Below are positions 34,035 to 43,539 of a DNA stretch of 64,000 nucleotides, piece by piece. Source of the stretch: Paenibacillus athensensis (GTDB lineage: Bacteria > Bacillota > Bacilli > Paenibacillales > NBRC-103111); the NCBI RefSeq assembly GCF_004514475.2, contig NZ_MYFO02000005.1, positions 62,001 to 126,000 of the forward strand, in the 5' to 3' direction. The notes under the pieces were generated by a model that was not told where the DNA came from, ran no database searches, and worked only from the letters and a program-made list of their open reading frames with translations. The position numbers and the translations under genes were made by a program. Positions within the stretch are counted from its first letter, which is position 1. The number at the start of each line of letters is the position of its first letter.

Positions 34035-35678
34035 TTAACTGCGCGTTTGACCGGCTATGCCGTCCAGCCAGCCTGCCGGCCAACCGAAGGCGCGTGTACC
34101 ACCTGCGGCCGGACCGTTTGACGAGCGGCCCGCTGCTCCACCCCGATCATCACCGGAATCGCCGCTGCGGCCATTCTTGTTTGTGCTATTGGCCGGATCG
34201 TCCTTTTTCCCGCCTTGGTCGTCGCTGCCGTTATTGCCGTTTTTCCCGCTGCCGCCGTTATTGCGGTCCGGCTTGCCGTTATCCTTCGCGCCGCCCTTAC
34301 CGTCCGCCCCCGCTTTCGGCGAAGGCGTCGGCTTGAGTGTAGCGGTACCGGGCTTGCCTGGCTTGGGCGTTGGTGTCGTTTTGGGCGAAGGCGAAGCCGG
34401 TTTGCCATTTTTACCGTTCGATTCGCCGGAGCCGCTGTTTTTGCCGCTGCCATTGTCCTTGTTGTCATCCCTGCCCTTGTTATTGTCGGCATTGTTGTTA
34501 TCCGATTTGCCGTTGGGCCCCTTGCCGTTGTTTTTGTCGGAATGATCGTTACTGCTTCCCGGCCCCTTGGGGTTGTTCCTGCCGTTATCGGATTTGCCGT
34601 TGTTACCGTTGTTGCTGTTGTTGCGATCTCCGATACCGCCGATGCCGCCAACGCCCGCGCGGTCGTTGCGGTCTTCTCTGGCGTTCTTGTCGTCCGGCCC
34701 GCTTTGGCCGTTGTGTCCGTCGGCCTTGCCGGTTTGCGGCGAAGGATTCGGTCCCTTCGTCGGTTTGCCGCCCTTCCCGTTATTGTCCTTGGCGTCCGAC
34801 TTGCCTGTACCGCCGTTTTTCTGGGCCTGCTGAAGCTTTTCGGTCAGTTTGCCGGATTTCTCGTCGTCGAGCAGCTGCTTGAGGCTTTTTTTGCTGATCG
34901 GCTGATCCGGCTTGATCAAGCTGCCGATGCCGCCGTTTTCCTTGGCCAGCTCGTGGACCGACACCGACTTGATATCGTCAATCGACACATCGACGCCGCT
35001 GTTCACGGCGCTCAGATAAATGGCGTATTTGCCCGCCGATACGCCGCTGGCCTGAGCCTCCTGGCGAACCTCCTGCGGAGCGGCAAACGCCGTCACTTCA
35101 TAATGGCTCGCTTCGGCCGGATGAGCCTCTTCGATATGTTTGGCCACCTGCTCCTTGAGCTTGGCCGCCAGCGCTTCGTCATCCACGGAGCTGCGGCTGG
35201 CCACCAGCGTGCTGCTGATGATAATGTCGCCTTCGCCCTTGGCGAGCGGTCCCTGCTCAGCTTTGTCGAGAATGGCCGCGGTAACTTCCTGAACGCTTCG
35301 GCCCTTATAATCCACCGCCTGAATCAACTCGCTGCCATCGCTGTTAAGACCCTGCAGGTCCTGAACGATTTCCTGATTGTCGATGCCCAGCTCCACGCTC
35401 GGATTGATGTCGATCGATACGTACGCCACCACCTGTCCGCTTGCCGGTCCGCCCGTCAGCGCCGTAATCAGCACGAAGCATAATACGACGGCAGCGACCA
35501 GACCGGACGTGATTGCCAGCTGCGGCTTTCTGAACCTCGCTTTGACCGGCGCGGTATAAAGAATTTCTTCCCCGACCTCGCAATTGCGCGTCTGTCTGGG
35601 CAGCTTGTCAAAGCGCCCCTCGGGACTCATGACCACGATGTAGCTGTCCGTCAATTCCATGACAATGCCTTTATTCAT
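34035..35678 (-). CDS. rsgI: Anti-sigma-I factor RsgI family protein
   Basis: A 547-residue single-pass membrane protein from ATG 35678 (AAGGAGG upstream). Residues 1-50 (NKGIVMELTDSYIVVMSPEGRF) are the cytoplasmic RsgI_N domain that binds SigI. One membrane span follows (about 52-75). An extracellular alpha/beta segment (VVAYVSIDINPSVELGID) is the periplasmic-type region conserved in RsgI proteins and cleaved during signalling. The last 280 residues are an Asn/Gly/Lys/Asp/Pro low-complexity tail, with no carbohydrate-binding module. In Bacillus and Clostridium such proteins hold SigI inactive until a heat or polysaccharide signal. It follows sigI with a 26-base overlap of frames or less. Confidence 0.92.
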   Translation of the reverse strand: MNKGIVMELTDSYIVVMSPEGRFDKLPRQTRNCEVGEEILYTAPVKARFRKPQLAITSGLVAAVVLCFVLITALTGGPASGQVVAYVSIDINPSVELGIDNQEIVQDLQGLNSDGSELIQAVDYKGRSVQEVTAAILDKAEQGPLAKGEGDIIISSTLVASRSSVDDEALAAKLKEQVAKHIEEAHPAEASHYEVTAFAAPQEVRQEAQASGVSAGKYAIYLSAVNSGVDVSIDDIKSVSVHELAKENGGIGSLIKPDQPISKKSLKQLLDDEKSGKLTEKLQQAQKNGGTGKSDAKDNNGKGGKPTKGPNPSPQTGKADGHNGQSGPDDKNAREDRNDRAGVGGIGGIGDRNNSNNGNNGKSDNGRNNPKGPGSSNDHSDKNNGKGPNGKSDNNNADNNKGRDDNKDNGSGKNSGSGESNGKNGKPASPSPKTTPTPKPGKPGTATLKPTPSPKAGADGKGGAKDNGKPDRNNGGSGKNGNNGSDDQGGKKDDPANSTNKNGRSGDSGDDRGGAAGRSSNGPAAGGTRAFGWPAGWLDGIAGQTRS

Positions 35679-35703
35679 GCGCCTCGCCCTCCTTTCCTCG
35701 AAA

Positions 35704-36480
35704 TTAATCCTCACGGATATGTAGGTAGTCCCGCAAATACGGATACGGTCCGTTATAAATGAGCGCTACCGCAATCAAATACTTGCGGTTGCGCTCCAGC
35801 GTCTTGCGCGACACCTGCACCCGCTCCAGCAGCTCCTTGATCGGTAGCTGCCGCTTGGCCAGCAGCGTACGCATCAGCTCGGCGTCCTCGGACAACGTCC
35901 GGGCAATTTGAAACAACAGCTGGCGCGAATCGTCATGCTTGGGCGACGCCTCGGTCAGCTCGGAAAAGCTGATGCCGAATTCCTGCAGACAGCGGCTGAA
36001 ATCGATGATTTCGCTGCGCCGCTCCTCTGCGCCCTTTTGCTTCTCATAGGCTTCGATCGCCTGATGCACCTCAACCGGATTCATCAGATTGCTTTCCTCG
36101 TCCTCCTGATCAAATGCGCTGTAGGGCACCTGGCCCTGAAACCGCTGCTCCTTGCGCACATAGTCGATCAGCCGGCGGCGGATCACCGTCTCGGCAAAGC
36201 CGAGAAACGAACGTCCCGCTTCCTGAGAATACTGGTTCAGCGCTTCATTAAAAGCAGCAAGTGCAATGCTGAATTCGTCGTCGCGCGCCGGATCGATGTA
36301 TCGTTTGCAAAAACGGCTCGTCACCTTGGCCACATAAGGCTGATAGTCCGCAATCAGCTGATTGCGAAGACGCAAATCGCCCTGCTGAATTCGCAGCACC
36401 TGCTCCTCCAGGGGCGAAGAGGCGTCAGACTTTTCGGACGGCCGTTTGCCGAAAAACTTTTTGAAAAGTACCAGCAGCAC
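35704..36480 (-). CDS. sigI: RNA polymerase sigma factor SigI
   Basis: A 258-residue alternative sigma factor. Region 2 is recognisable in RNQLIADYQPYVAKVTSRFCKRYIDPARDDEFSIALAAFNEAL (conserved DDEFSIAL) with FLGFAETVIRRRLIDYVRKE. The C-terminal SigI-specific DNA-binding part has LPIKELLERVQVSRKTLERNRKYLIA, and the ending PYLRDYLH is typical. It pairs with the RsgI-type anti-sigma factor immediately downstream. Confidence 0.94.
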   Translation of the reverse strand: MLLVLFKKFFGKRPSEKSDASSPLEEQVLRIQQGDLRLRNQLIADYQPYVAKVTSRFCKRYIDPARDDEFSIALAAFNEALNQYSQEAGRSFLGFAETVIRRRLIDYVRKEQRFQGQVPYSAFDQEDEESNLMNPVEVHQAIEAYEKQKGAEERRSEIIDFSRCLQEFGISFSELTEASPKHDDSRQLLFQIARTLSEDAELMRTLLAKRQLPIKELLERVQVSRKTLERNRKYLIAVALIYNGPYPYLRDYLHIRED

Positions 36481-36605
36481 CGTTCCACCTCACAATATAG
36501 TAGTTTCGTGAACCCGCTTGCGGATTCGGGGGTACGCCTATTGTCCTAGACTGAAAAAACGAAAAAAAGTTGCAAACGTCCTTCGTGCAACTGCTCTCAA
36601 ATAGA

Positions 36606-36640
36606 AGGCCACCCGCCTCCTGGAAGAGAACGAGTGGCCG
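36606..36640 (-). terminator. Possible terminator after the zinc-ribbon-like gene
   Basis: GGCCAC pairs with GTGGCC around a 20-base loop, followed by TTCTATTT on the minus strand. The T tract is imperfect. Confidence 0.5.
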
Positions 36641-36652
36641 AGCTTGGCGTTA

Positions 36653-37075
36653 TCAGGCTTTTTTGGAAGCTTTTTTATTCTTCAATTTGCTGCGCCGCGT
36701 GCTGAGCGTCTGCAGCCGCTTCATCAGCTGCTCTTCCCACTCCGCATCGCTTAGCGATCGGGCTACGGACAGCAAATCAAGCGCCATGTCGATTTGATTT
36801 CGCACGATATCCAGCGGCTCTTCGCCTTCATGATTGACGCAATTTTCATAGAGCAAATGGTCTTTACCGTCGACGTATTCGACAAAATCAACCTCAAACG
36901 CCCCGTCCCCATGCGCATATTCGGCGAGAATTTCGTATTCGCTTTCCACCAGATAATGCACTTCAATACGGTGACATACCGGGCAAAATAAAATAGGCAC
37001 GTTATGGATTTGCGTGCGTATATGCTTCAGGGTGCCTTTCGTTCCGATCATGCTAGCTCCACAGCAAAAACTCAT
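36653..37075 (-). CDS. Conserved hypothetical protein, zinc-ribbon-like N-terminus
   Basis: A 140-residue protein. CC near the start (residues 4-5) and CPVC about 30 residues on could bind one zinc ion, resembling YgiT-type antitoxin ribbons. The middle is acidic and the C-terminus strongly basic (RRSKLKNKKASKKA). No toxin gene is adjacent, so a toxin-antitoxin role has no support. Function unknown. Confidence 0.7.
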   Translation of the reverse strand: MSFCCGASMIGTKGTLKHIRTQIHNVPILFCPVCHRIEVHYLVESEYEILAEYAHGDGAFEVDFVEYVDGKDHLLYENCVNHEGEEPLDIVRNQIDMALDLLSVARSLSDAEWEEQLMKRLQTLSTRRSKLKNKKASKKA

Positions 37076-37237
37076 GGAACATCCCTCCTGACGTTACCCG
37101 GTTTATCGAATGTTATTCGGCAAATGCTAGGGAAATTCCTTTTTTGAAAGGGAAGAAGATTTTAACAACGGACGCATAATTTACAGCTCCTGCGCAAATG
37201 CTGAAACAGTCACGCTATCCGAAAAGGAGGAACGCCC

Positions 37238-37744
37238 TTGAAATCGCTGCCCGCGGCCGGGTATGAAGTACCCGACCGCTACGAAAAAGACCTGCTCCAT
37301 CTGATGGTCAAGGACGCTCATTCGCTTTATGCCTATTGGGAGGTCAGCAATCGCCGACGCTGGCTGGTGTCCCAGCATTTTGAATGCGACTACGGGGCCA
37401 TGCCCAAGGCGCTGCGCATTTACGATGTGACCGGTGCCTACTTTAACGGCAGCAACGCCCATTCGCAGTTCGACATGATCACGACGCCGGAGGCGAATAA
37501 CTGGTACATACACGGCTTGTCCGCCGACAGGACCTACGTAGCCGATTTAGGGACGTATACGCTGGAAGGCGAATTTATTCCGCTGCTGCGCTCCAATTGC
37601 GCCGCAACGCCCAAGGATACCGAAGCCGCCTGGGGCGAGCCGCTGCAGAGCGTTGTCCCCGAGGTGACGGACGGACACGCGCACGGACGGATCGTTCCGC
37701 ATTTTTTTGAAAACTTTCAAGCTTATTCTCCATACGCGAGGTGA
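37238..37744 (+). CDS. DUF4912 protein
   Basis: A 168-residue protein with a TTG start at 37238 placed eight bases after AAAGGAGG. It has the DUF4912 pattern: DLLHLMVKDAHSLYAYWEVS, then LRIYDVTG, ADRTYVADLG and a short FFENFQAYSPYAR tail. It stands six bases before the first GH57-GT4 fusion gene, and the same DUF4912/GH57-GT4 pairing is repeated at 43540. The fold suggests a carbohydrate- or protein-binding accessory of the glucan enzymes; this is inference from the repeated context. Confidence 0.85.
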   Translation: MKSLPAAGYEVPDRYEKDLLHLMVKDAHSLYAYWEVSNRRRWLVSQHFECDYGAMPKALRIYDVTGAYFNGSNAHSQFDMITTPEANNWYIHGLSADRTYVADLGTYTLEGEFIPLLRSNCAATPKDTEAAWGEPLQSVVPEVTDGHAHGRIVPHFFENFQAYSPYAR

Positions 37745-37750
37745 GGACAG

Positions 37751-40651
37751 ATGATGAATCGAATTAAAGCGAAGCCGGAGCTTAAAGGCTATCTGGCGCT
37801 CGTACTTCACGCCCACCTCCCGTACATTCGTCACCACGACCGTGACGACTACATGGAGGAGCGCTGGTTCTATGAAGCGATGACGGAAACGTATTTGCCG
37901 CTGCTGGAAGTGATGGAACGGCTCGTCGCCGACAAGGTCGACTTTCGCCTGACGTTCTCGATGACGCCGACGCTGCTGTCGCTGCTGGGCGACCCGCTGA
38001 TGCAAAACCGCTATCGCGACTATTTGACGAAGCTGATCGGACTGGCCGACAAGGAAAAAGCACGGCTGGCCGACAATGCGCAGCTGCTGCCGCTGGCTGT
38101 CATGTACGCCGATCGCTTTCGTCAGCTGCAGGCGTTGTTTGAAAGCTGCAAGGGCCATGTCATCAGCCGCTTCAAGGCACTGCAGGACGCCGGACTGATC
38201 GAAATTGTCACTTCAGCGGCGACCCACGGCTTTCTGCCGCTGATGAAAAACGAAGAAGCGATTCAAGCGCAAATCGCCACGGCCGTTCGCGACTACGAGC
38301 GCCATTTCGGCCGCAAGCCGCGCGGCATCTGGCTGCCGGAATGCGGCTTTACGCCAGGCGTCGACCGCATCCTCAAGCAGCACGGGATCGACTTCTTCTT
38401 CTCGGACTCGTCTGCCGTGGCCTATGCGACGCCGCAGCCGAACCGCGAGCTGTACGCGCCGCTGATGACGCCGTACGGCGTCAGCGCCTTCCCGCGCGAT
38501 CCCGAGTCGGCCAGTCAGGTCTGGAGCGCAACCGACGGGTATCCCGGCGACTTCAATTACCGCGAATATTACCGTGACATCGGCTGGGACCTGGGCTGGA
38601 ACGACATCGCGGAATGGGAATACATCCGTCCCTACGTGCTGCCCACCTTCGAGCGCGTCAACACGGGGATTAAATATTATCGCATTACCGGCAAGGGCAA
38701 TCATCGCGAGCCCTACAATCCCGATTGGGCGCAGGAGCGCGCCGCCGAGCATGCCGGTAACTTCATGTACAACCGCCAGTCGCAAGCCGAGCACTGGCAT
38801 CGCTGGTTAGACCGCAAGCCGATCATCGTCTCGCCCTACGACGCCGAGCTGTTCGGTCACTGGTGGTATGAAGGCCCGGTCTGGATCGAAATGCTCTGCC
38901 GCAAAATATTCCATGATCAGCACACGCTGAAAATGATTACGCCCAGCGAATACCTCCAGGAGTATCCAGTAGCCGACGTCGGCAAGCTCAATGAATCGAG
39001 CTGGGGCCGCAACCACTCGGCCGAAGTGTGGCTGCAGGGCAATAACGACTGGATTTACCGCCATCTGCACCAGGCCGAAGAACGGATGATTCGTCTCTCC
39101 GAACGCCATGAGCATGTGACTGCGGCCGGAACGGCGGACGCCGGACTGCTCAAGCGGGCGCTGAACCAGGCGGCGCGCGAGCTGCTGCTGGCGCAAAGCA
39201 GCGACTGGGCGTTCATCATGGATTCCCAGACCGTCGTTGATTACGCGGTGCGGCGGACGAAGGACCATCTCGGCTGCTTTCACCATCTGTGCGACCAGAT
39301 TGAACGAGGCGGGCTCGACGCAGAGCTGATAACCGCTTTGGAGGACAAGGATAACCTGTTCCCGCAGATCGACTATCGCGACTATGCGCCCGTTAACCGG
39401 CTGTCGCCGATTCCGATCATTCCGGAGCGCAGTCAATGGGAGGCGCTGCTCGCGGAAACACAGCACCGTCCGAACATCTTCATGCTCGCATGGGAATACC
39501 CGCCCAAACATGTCGGCGGTTTGTCCCGCGCCGTGCACGAGCTGTCCGAGGCGCTGGCCGCCAAAGGCGAAATCGTCCACGTCATTACGACCTCCCACTT
39601 CGGAGCGCCGTATTTTGAGAAAATGAACGGCGTATATGTCCATCGCCTGCCGATCGACTGCTCGGGCGATACGCATTTTTACAATTGGACGTTCGAAATG
39701 AATCTGGCGATGATCGACCATCTGGTGCGCTGGAAGGAAGCCGGCGGCCGCATCGACCTGCTGCACGCCCACGACTGGATGGTCATGCACACCGCCCGCG
39801 AGATCAAGCTCAGCTACGGTATCCCGCTCGTGGCCACGATCCATGCCACCGAATGGGGACGCAATCAGGGCAAGCTGTACAACGAGCTGCAGCGCAAAAT
39901 CCACCATCTGGAATGGCGGCTCACCTATGAAGCCGACCGCGTCTTTGTGTGCAGCCAATATATGAAGGATCAGGTTCAGCATATCTTCAGCCTGCCGCAT
40001 GACAAGGTGCTGGTGTATCCGAACGGCATTCATGTGCCGCAAGCACCGGCCGCCGCCGGACCGCGGCCGGAGTTTTTGCGCGACAACGACCGCGTCATTT
40101 TCTACATCGGCAGGCTTGTATTCGAAAAAGGCGTGCAGGTGCTCATTGAAGCGATGCCGCGTATTTTGGCCGAGGTCCCCGACGCCCGGCTGGTCATTGC
40201 CGGTTCCGGCCCGATGGAGCACGAGCTGCGCGAGCGGGCGGCGCATCTGGGCGACCGCGTCTGGTTTACCGGCTTTGTCGACGACGCCTATCGCGCCAGA
40301 TTGTATGCAGCCGCCGAGGTTTGCGTCATTCCAAGCCTGTACGAGCCGTTTGGCATCGTAGCTCTGGAGGCAATGGCCTGGCGCAAGCCGTTGGTGCTGT
40401 CCGATACCGGAGGACTGGCGGAAATTATCCGTCACGGCGTAGACGGCTACAAGGCCCTTCCGGGCCATGTAGATTCGCTCGCCTGGCATGTAAGCGAAAT
40501 GCTGCTTAACCGCGAGGCCTGCGCTGCAATGGCCGAAACCGCCTATCAGACGCTGCTTATGCACTACCAGTGGAACCGAATCGCCACGAACATGCAAGAC
40601 GAATACCACAAGCTGGCCTACATCCAGCCCGAGTGGGTCGCAAGCAAATAA
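37751..40651 (+). CDS. GH57 branching-enzyme-like domain fused to GT4 glycosyltransferase (copy 1)
   Basis: A 966-residue fusion. Residues 1-525 are a GH57 barrel (LVLHAHLPYIRHH start) with catalytic Glu197 in GIWLPECG and Asp364 in SPYDAELFGHWW, plus the DUF1957 helical part. From residue 570 a GT-B enzyme of the GT4/GT5 type begins (MLAWEYPPKHVGGLSRAVHELS) and ends with FGIVALEAMAWRKP and a donor-binding Glu. GH57 members of this branch are alpha-1,4-glucan branching enzymes, and GT4 relatives elongate alpha-glucans. Joined, they could make a branched glucan in the cytoplasm. It is followed by the nucleotidyltransferase gene. Confidence 0.92.
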   Translation: MMNRIKAKPELKGYLALVLHAHLPYIRHHDRDDYMEERWFYEAMTETYLPLLEVMERLVADKVDFRLTFSMTPTLLSLLGDPLMQNRYRDYLTKLIGLADKEKARLADNAQLLPLAVMYADRFRQLQALFESCKGHVISRFKALQDAGLIEIVTSAATHGFLPLMKNEEAIQAQIATAVRDYERHFGRKPRGIWLPECGFTPGVDRILKQHGIDFFFSDSSAVAYATPQPNRELYAPLMTPYGVSAFPRDPESASQVWSATDGYPGDFNYREYYRDIGWDLGWNDIAEWEYIRPYVLPTFERVNTGIKYYRITGKGNHREPYNPDWAQERAAEHAGNFMYNRQSQAEHWHRWLDRKPIIVSPYDAELFGHWWYEGPVWIEMLCRKIFHDQHTLKMITPSEYLQEYPVADVGKLNESSWGRNHSAEVWLQGNNDWIYRHLHQAEERMIRLSERHEHVTAAGTADAGLLKRALNQAARELLLAQSSDWAFIMDSQTVVDYAVRRTKDHLGCFHHLCDQIERGGLDAELITALEDKDNLFPQIDYRDYAPVNRLSPIPIIPERSQWEALLAETQHRPNIFMLAWEYPPKHVGGLSRAVHELSEALAAKGEIVHVITTSHFGAPYFEKMNGVYVHRLPIDCSGDTHFYNWTFEMNLAMIDHLVRWKEAGGRIDLLHAHDWMVMHTAREIKLSYGIPLVATIHATEWGRNQGKLYNELQRKIHHLEWRLTYEADRVFVCSQYMKDQVQHIFSLPHDKVLVYPNGIHVPQAPAAAGPRPEFLRDNDRVIFYIGRLVFEKGVQVLIEAMPRILAEVPDARLVIAGSGPMEHELRERAAHLGDRVWFTGFVDDAYRARLYAAAEVCVIPSLYEPFGIVALEAMAWRKPLVLSDTGGLAEIIRHGVDGYKALPGHVDSLAWHVSEMLLNREACAAMAETAYQTLLMHYQWNRIATNMQDEYHKLAYIQPEWVASK

Positions 40652-40673
40652 CGGCAAGGAGGAAACCTGAATA

Positions 40674-43121
40674 TGAAGGCTGTTATTATGGCCGGAGGCA
40701 AAGGGACGAGACTTCGTCCCTTGACTTGTCAACTGCCCAAACCGATGGTGCCGCTGATTGGCCGGCCGTGCATGGAATACATTGTCGAGCTGCTGAAAGA
40801 ACACGGCATCCGCGACATCGCCGTCACGATGCAATATATGCCGGAGGTGATCCGCAATCATTTTGGCGACGGCCGCGAGCACGGGGTCAATATGGTTTAT
40901 TTTGAGGAAAAAATCCCGCTGGGTACGGCCGGAAGCGTCAAAAACGCCCAGACCTTCCTCGACGATACCTTCATCGTCATCAGCGGCGACGCCCTGACCG
41001 ATTTCGATCTCGGCGCAGCGCTCGCCTTTCACCGGGAAAAACGCGCCCAGGCGACGCTGGTGCTGACTCGCGTCAGCCATCCGCTGGAATACGGCGTTGT
41101 GATGACCGACGAGGCCGGACGCATTGTGCGATTTTTGGAAAAGCCGAGCTGGGGCGAGGTGTTCAGCGATACGGTCAATACCGGCATCTACATCCTGGAG
41201 CCCGAGACGCTGCAGCGCGTGCCGGAAGGCAAAGAATTCGATTTCAGCCAACAGCTGTTCCCCGAGCTGCTTGCAGAGCCCGACGCGCTGTTCGGCTATG
41301 TCAGCTCCGGCTACTGGTCGGATATCGGCAATCTTCAGCAGTACCGGCAGACGCAATTCGATATGCTGGACGGCAAGGTCAAAGTGTCCATTCGCGGCAC
41401 CGAGCTTCAGCCCGGCGTCTATGTCGGCGAGCAGGTCGAAGCCGCTCCCGGCGTCAAGCTGGTCGGGCCGGCGTATATCGGCGATCACAGCAGACTGGAG
41501 GACGGCGTCGTGATCGGCGAATATTCGATTATCGGGCGGCACAACCGGCTGGCCAAGGGCAGCGTGGTATCGCGCAGCGTCGTCTGGGATCACAACCACA
41601 TTGCCGAAGGCAACGAGTTGGCCGGGTCTACGCTGACCAGCCGCATTATCAGCAAGGAGTCCTCTTATTTCGGCGACGGCTCGGTCGTTGGCAACCGCGT
41701 CGTGATCGGCTCCGGCAGCCGCATCCAGCCCAACGTCAAAATATGGCCGAACAAGCATATCCGTGAAAATACACGGCTTCATACTTCCTTCATTTGGGGA
41801 GACCACTCCGCCAAAACCTTGTATAAAACGCGCGGCGTCAGCGGCATGCCCAACGTCGAGCTGACGCCCGAGCTCGCCTCGCGTTTCGCTACCGCCTACG
41901 GCGCCACGCTGGCTGCGGGCAAAACCTTGACCGTCAGCTCCGCTCCGCACGAATTCGCCCGGCTGCTGAAGCGCACGGTCACGGCCGGACTGCAATCGGT
42001 CGGCGTACACGTCATCGATCTTGGCGACGCCATCGCTCCGGCAGCGGCTTTTGCCATCCGCAACCTCGGCGCCTCCGGCGGCGTACACATCGGCTGGTCA
42101 GGCCGGGAAAACGAGCCGGCCTGTCTGGAATGCCTCGACGCGGAAGGACTGCCGATTGCCAAATCGGCTGAACGCAAGGTCGAGAACAGCTTCTGGCAGG
42201 AGGATTACGGCCGTGCTCCGGTGGACAAGATCGGCAGCTATCGGCAGGAAAACGGCTGGACCACCGCCTACGTGACGGCGCTGGCCAAGGAAGCCGCTTG
42301 CGAGCGCAGCGGCGCGGGTGCAGGCGTGGGCAGCGGTGAAGGCAACGGTTCAGGCGCGGGCAGCAAGTCGCTACGCGTCGTTGTTGAAGCAAGCCCTTGG
42401 TTGCAGCAGTCTACAGTGCCGTTCTTCGAGCTGCTGGGCGTGGAAGCGATTCACGTCACCGCCGCCAGTCTGCAGGAGCCGCTTTCGGCATTCGTGCCGC
42501 TGTCCGGCGCACACCTTGGCCTTTCGCTCAAGGACGATGGGCGCAGCCTGCGGTTGATCAGCGAGCAAGGCAGGGCAGTGGATGAAGATATGCAGACAGT
42601 CTTCCTGTACCTGTCCTATCTTCACAGCCGCCCGGGCGCTACTATCGGTGCGCCGGTAAGCGCCCCGCATCTGCTGGAGAGCTTGGCCGAAGGGCTCGGC
42701 GCGCGCATTGTGCGCACAAAGGAGCTGGCCCGCTCCGTGCTGGAGGCGACAGCGGAAGCGAACCTCCACCCTCTTTTCGACGCGCTGTTCGCTTCGGGGC
42801 TGGTGCTGCTCCATCTGGAGCGCACGGGGCTAGCGTTCTCCGAGCTGCTGGCGCTGCTGCCATCGTTCCACCTGCACCGCGAGCGCATCGACTGCCCGTG
42901 GGATTTCAAGGGCCAAGTGATGCGCGGGATGATGGAACGGACCAAGGACGAACGCGTCGAACTGCTGGATGGAATCAAAATTTTCCATGACGACGGCTGG
43001 GTGCTGCTGCTTCCCGACGCCGACGATCCGGCCTTCCAGGTCGTGGCCCAATCAATCAGCCCTGAAACGGCGCAAGCGCTTGTCCGCCCCTACCGCGAGC
43101 AGATTCTAAATACGCTGCATT
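40674..43121 (+). CDS. Nucleotidyltransferase / left-handed helix / phosphohexomutase-like fusion
   Basis: A 815-residue three-part protein. Residues 1-235 are a sugar-1-phosphate nucleotidyltransferase (MAGGKGTRLRPLT, GDALTDFDL). Residues 250-370 are a left-handed beta-helix (hexapeptide repeats such as VVIGEYSIIGRHNRL). From 385 on there is a phosphoglucomutase/phosphomannomutase-like region, with GVSGMPNVEL at its start. The mutase's TASHNP loop reads IGWSGRENEP and the metal loop DGDADR reads KDDGRSLRL, so mutase activity is doubtful. A Gly/Ser/Ala linker lies near 42304-42365. It may make the NDP-sugar donor for the neighbouring GT4 domains. It starts 22 bases after copy 1 of the fusion and ends at a strong terminator. 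Confidence 0.9.
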
Positions 43122-43135
43122 AAGCATACACATAG

Positions 43136-43185
43136 ATCGAAAAATCCGTTTCCGCCCGGTTTTTCCCGGCAGCGGATTTTTCGAT
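43136..43185 (+). terminator. Terminator after the nucleotidyltransferase fusion
   Basis: ATCGAAAAATCCG and CGGATTTTTCGAT make a perfect 13-bp stem with T runs inside the 3' arm, 13 bases after the gene. Confidence 0.85.
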
Positions 43186-43209
43186 TCTCATAATGAAGGG
43201 GAGAACGGC

Positions 43210-43437
43210 ATGCACATCCTTCCGATCGGGTCCAGACAAATCGCCTTCGTGCAGTACGACGACCAGGCCTCGCAGATGATCGTGCAATATCATACCGGGC
43301 TGACGACATCCTATCGCGATATCCTGCCGGCGGATTACGCCAAAATTGTCGCTTCGGCCAACCGCTACGATTCGCTCCTCAGATTGACGGAAGCGCGGCT
43401 TTCCGAAAGCCGGGCGTTGCTTCCCCCGCTTACATAA
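43210..43437 (+). CDS. Small KTSC-like protein
   Basis: A 75-residue protein with a ribosome site (GGGGAG) upstream. The layout VGSRQIAFVQYDDQASQMIVQYHTGLTTSYRDILPADYAKIVASAN resembles KTSC domains found in small DNA- or RNA-linked proteins, though the usual Lys-Thr-Ser-Cys tetrad is not evident. It stands alone between two terminators. Function unknown. Confidence 0.65.
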   Translation: MHILPIGSRQIAFVQYDDQASQMIVQYHTGLTTSYRDILPADYAKIVASANRYDSLLRLTEARLSESRALLPPLT

Positions 43438-43446
43438 TAACCGGCG

Positions 43447-43473
43447 TCTCCACTTGTCAAGTGGAGATTTTTC
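43447..43473 (+). terminator. Terminator after the small KTSC-like gene
   Basis: TCTCCACTT and AAGTGGAGA form a perfect 9-bp hairpin with a three-base loop, followed by TTTTT. Confidence 0.93.
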
Positions 43474-43539
43474 GTTTCAGCGGAGCTATGCTACAATGAT
43501 GCTCAAAACCTATCCATATCGAAGAAAAGGTGAATGTGC

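Noticed and set aside
34215-35483. A hydrophobic plus-strand frame that looks like a membrane protein
   Set aside because: It is the reverse complement of the Asn/Gly/Lys-rich RsgI tail, which gives Val/Ile/Leu-rich shadows.
36653-37075. Type II antitoxin (YgiT-like zinc ribbon)
   Set aside because: No toxin partner next to it and only the cysteine pairs are similar.
38807-42088. A 1093-codon open frame on the minus strand opposite the glucan genes
   Set aside because: It mirrors the codon phase of the strongly supported GH57-GT4 and nucleotidyltransferase genes, has no ribosome site and no recognisable domain.
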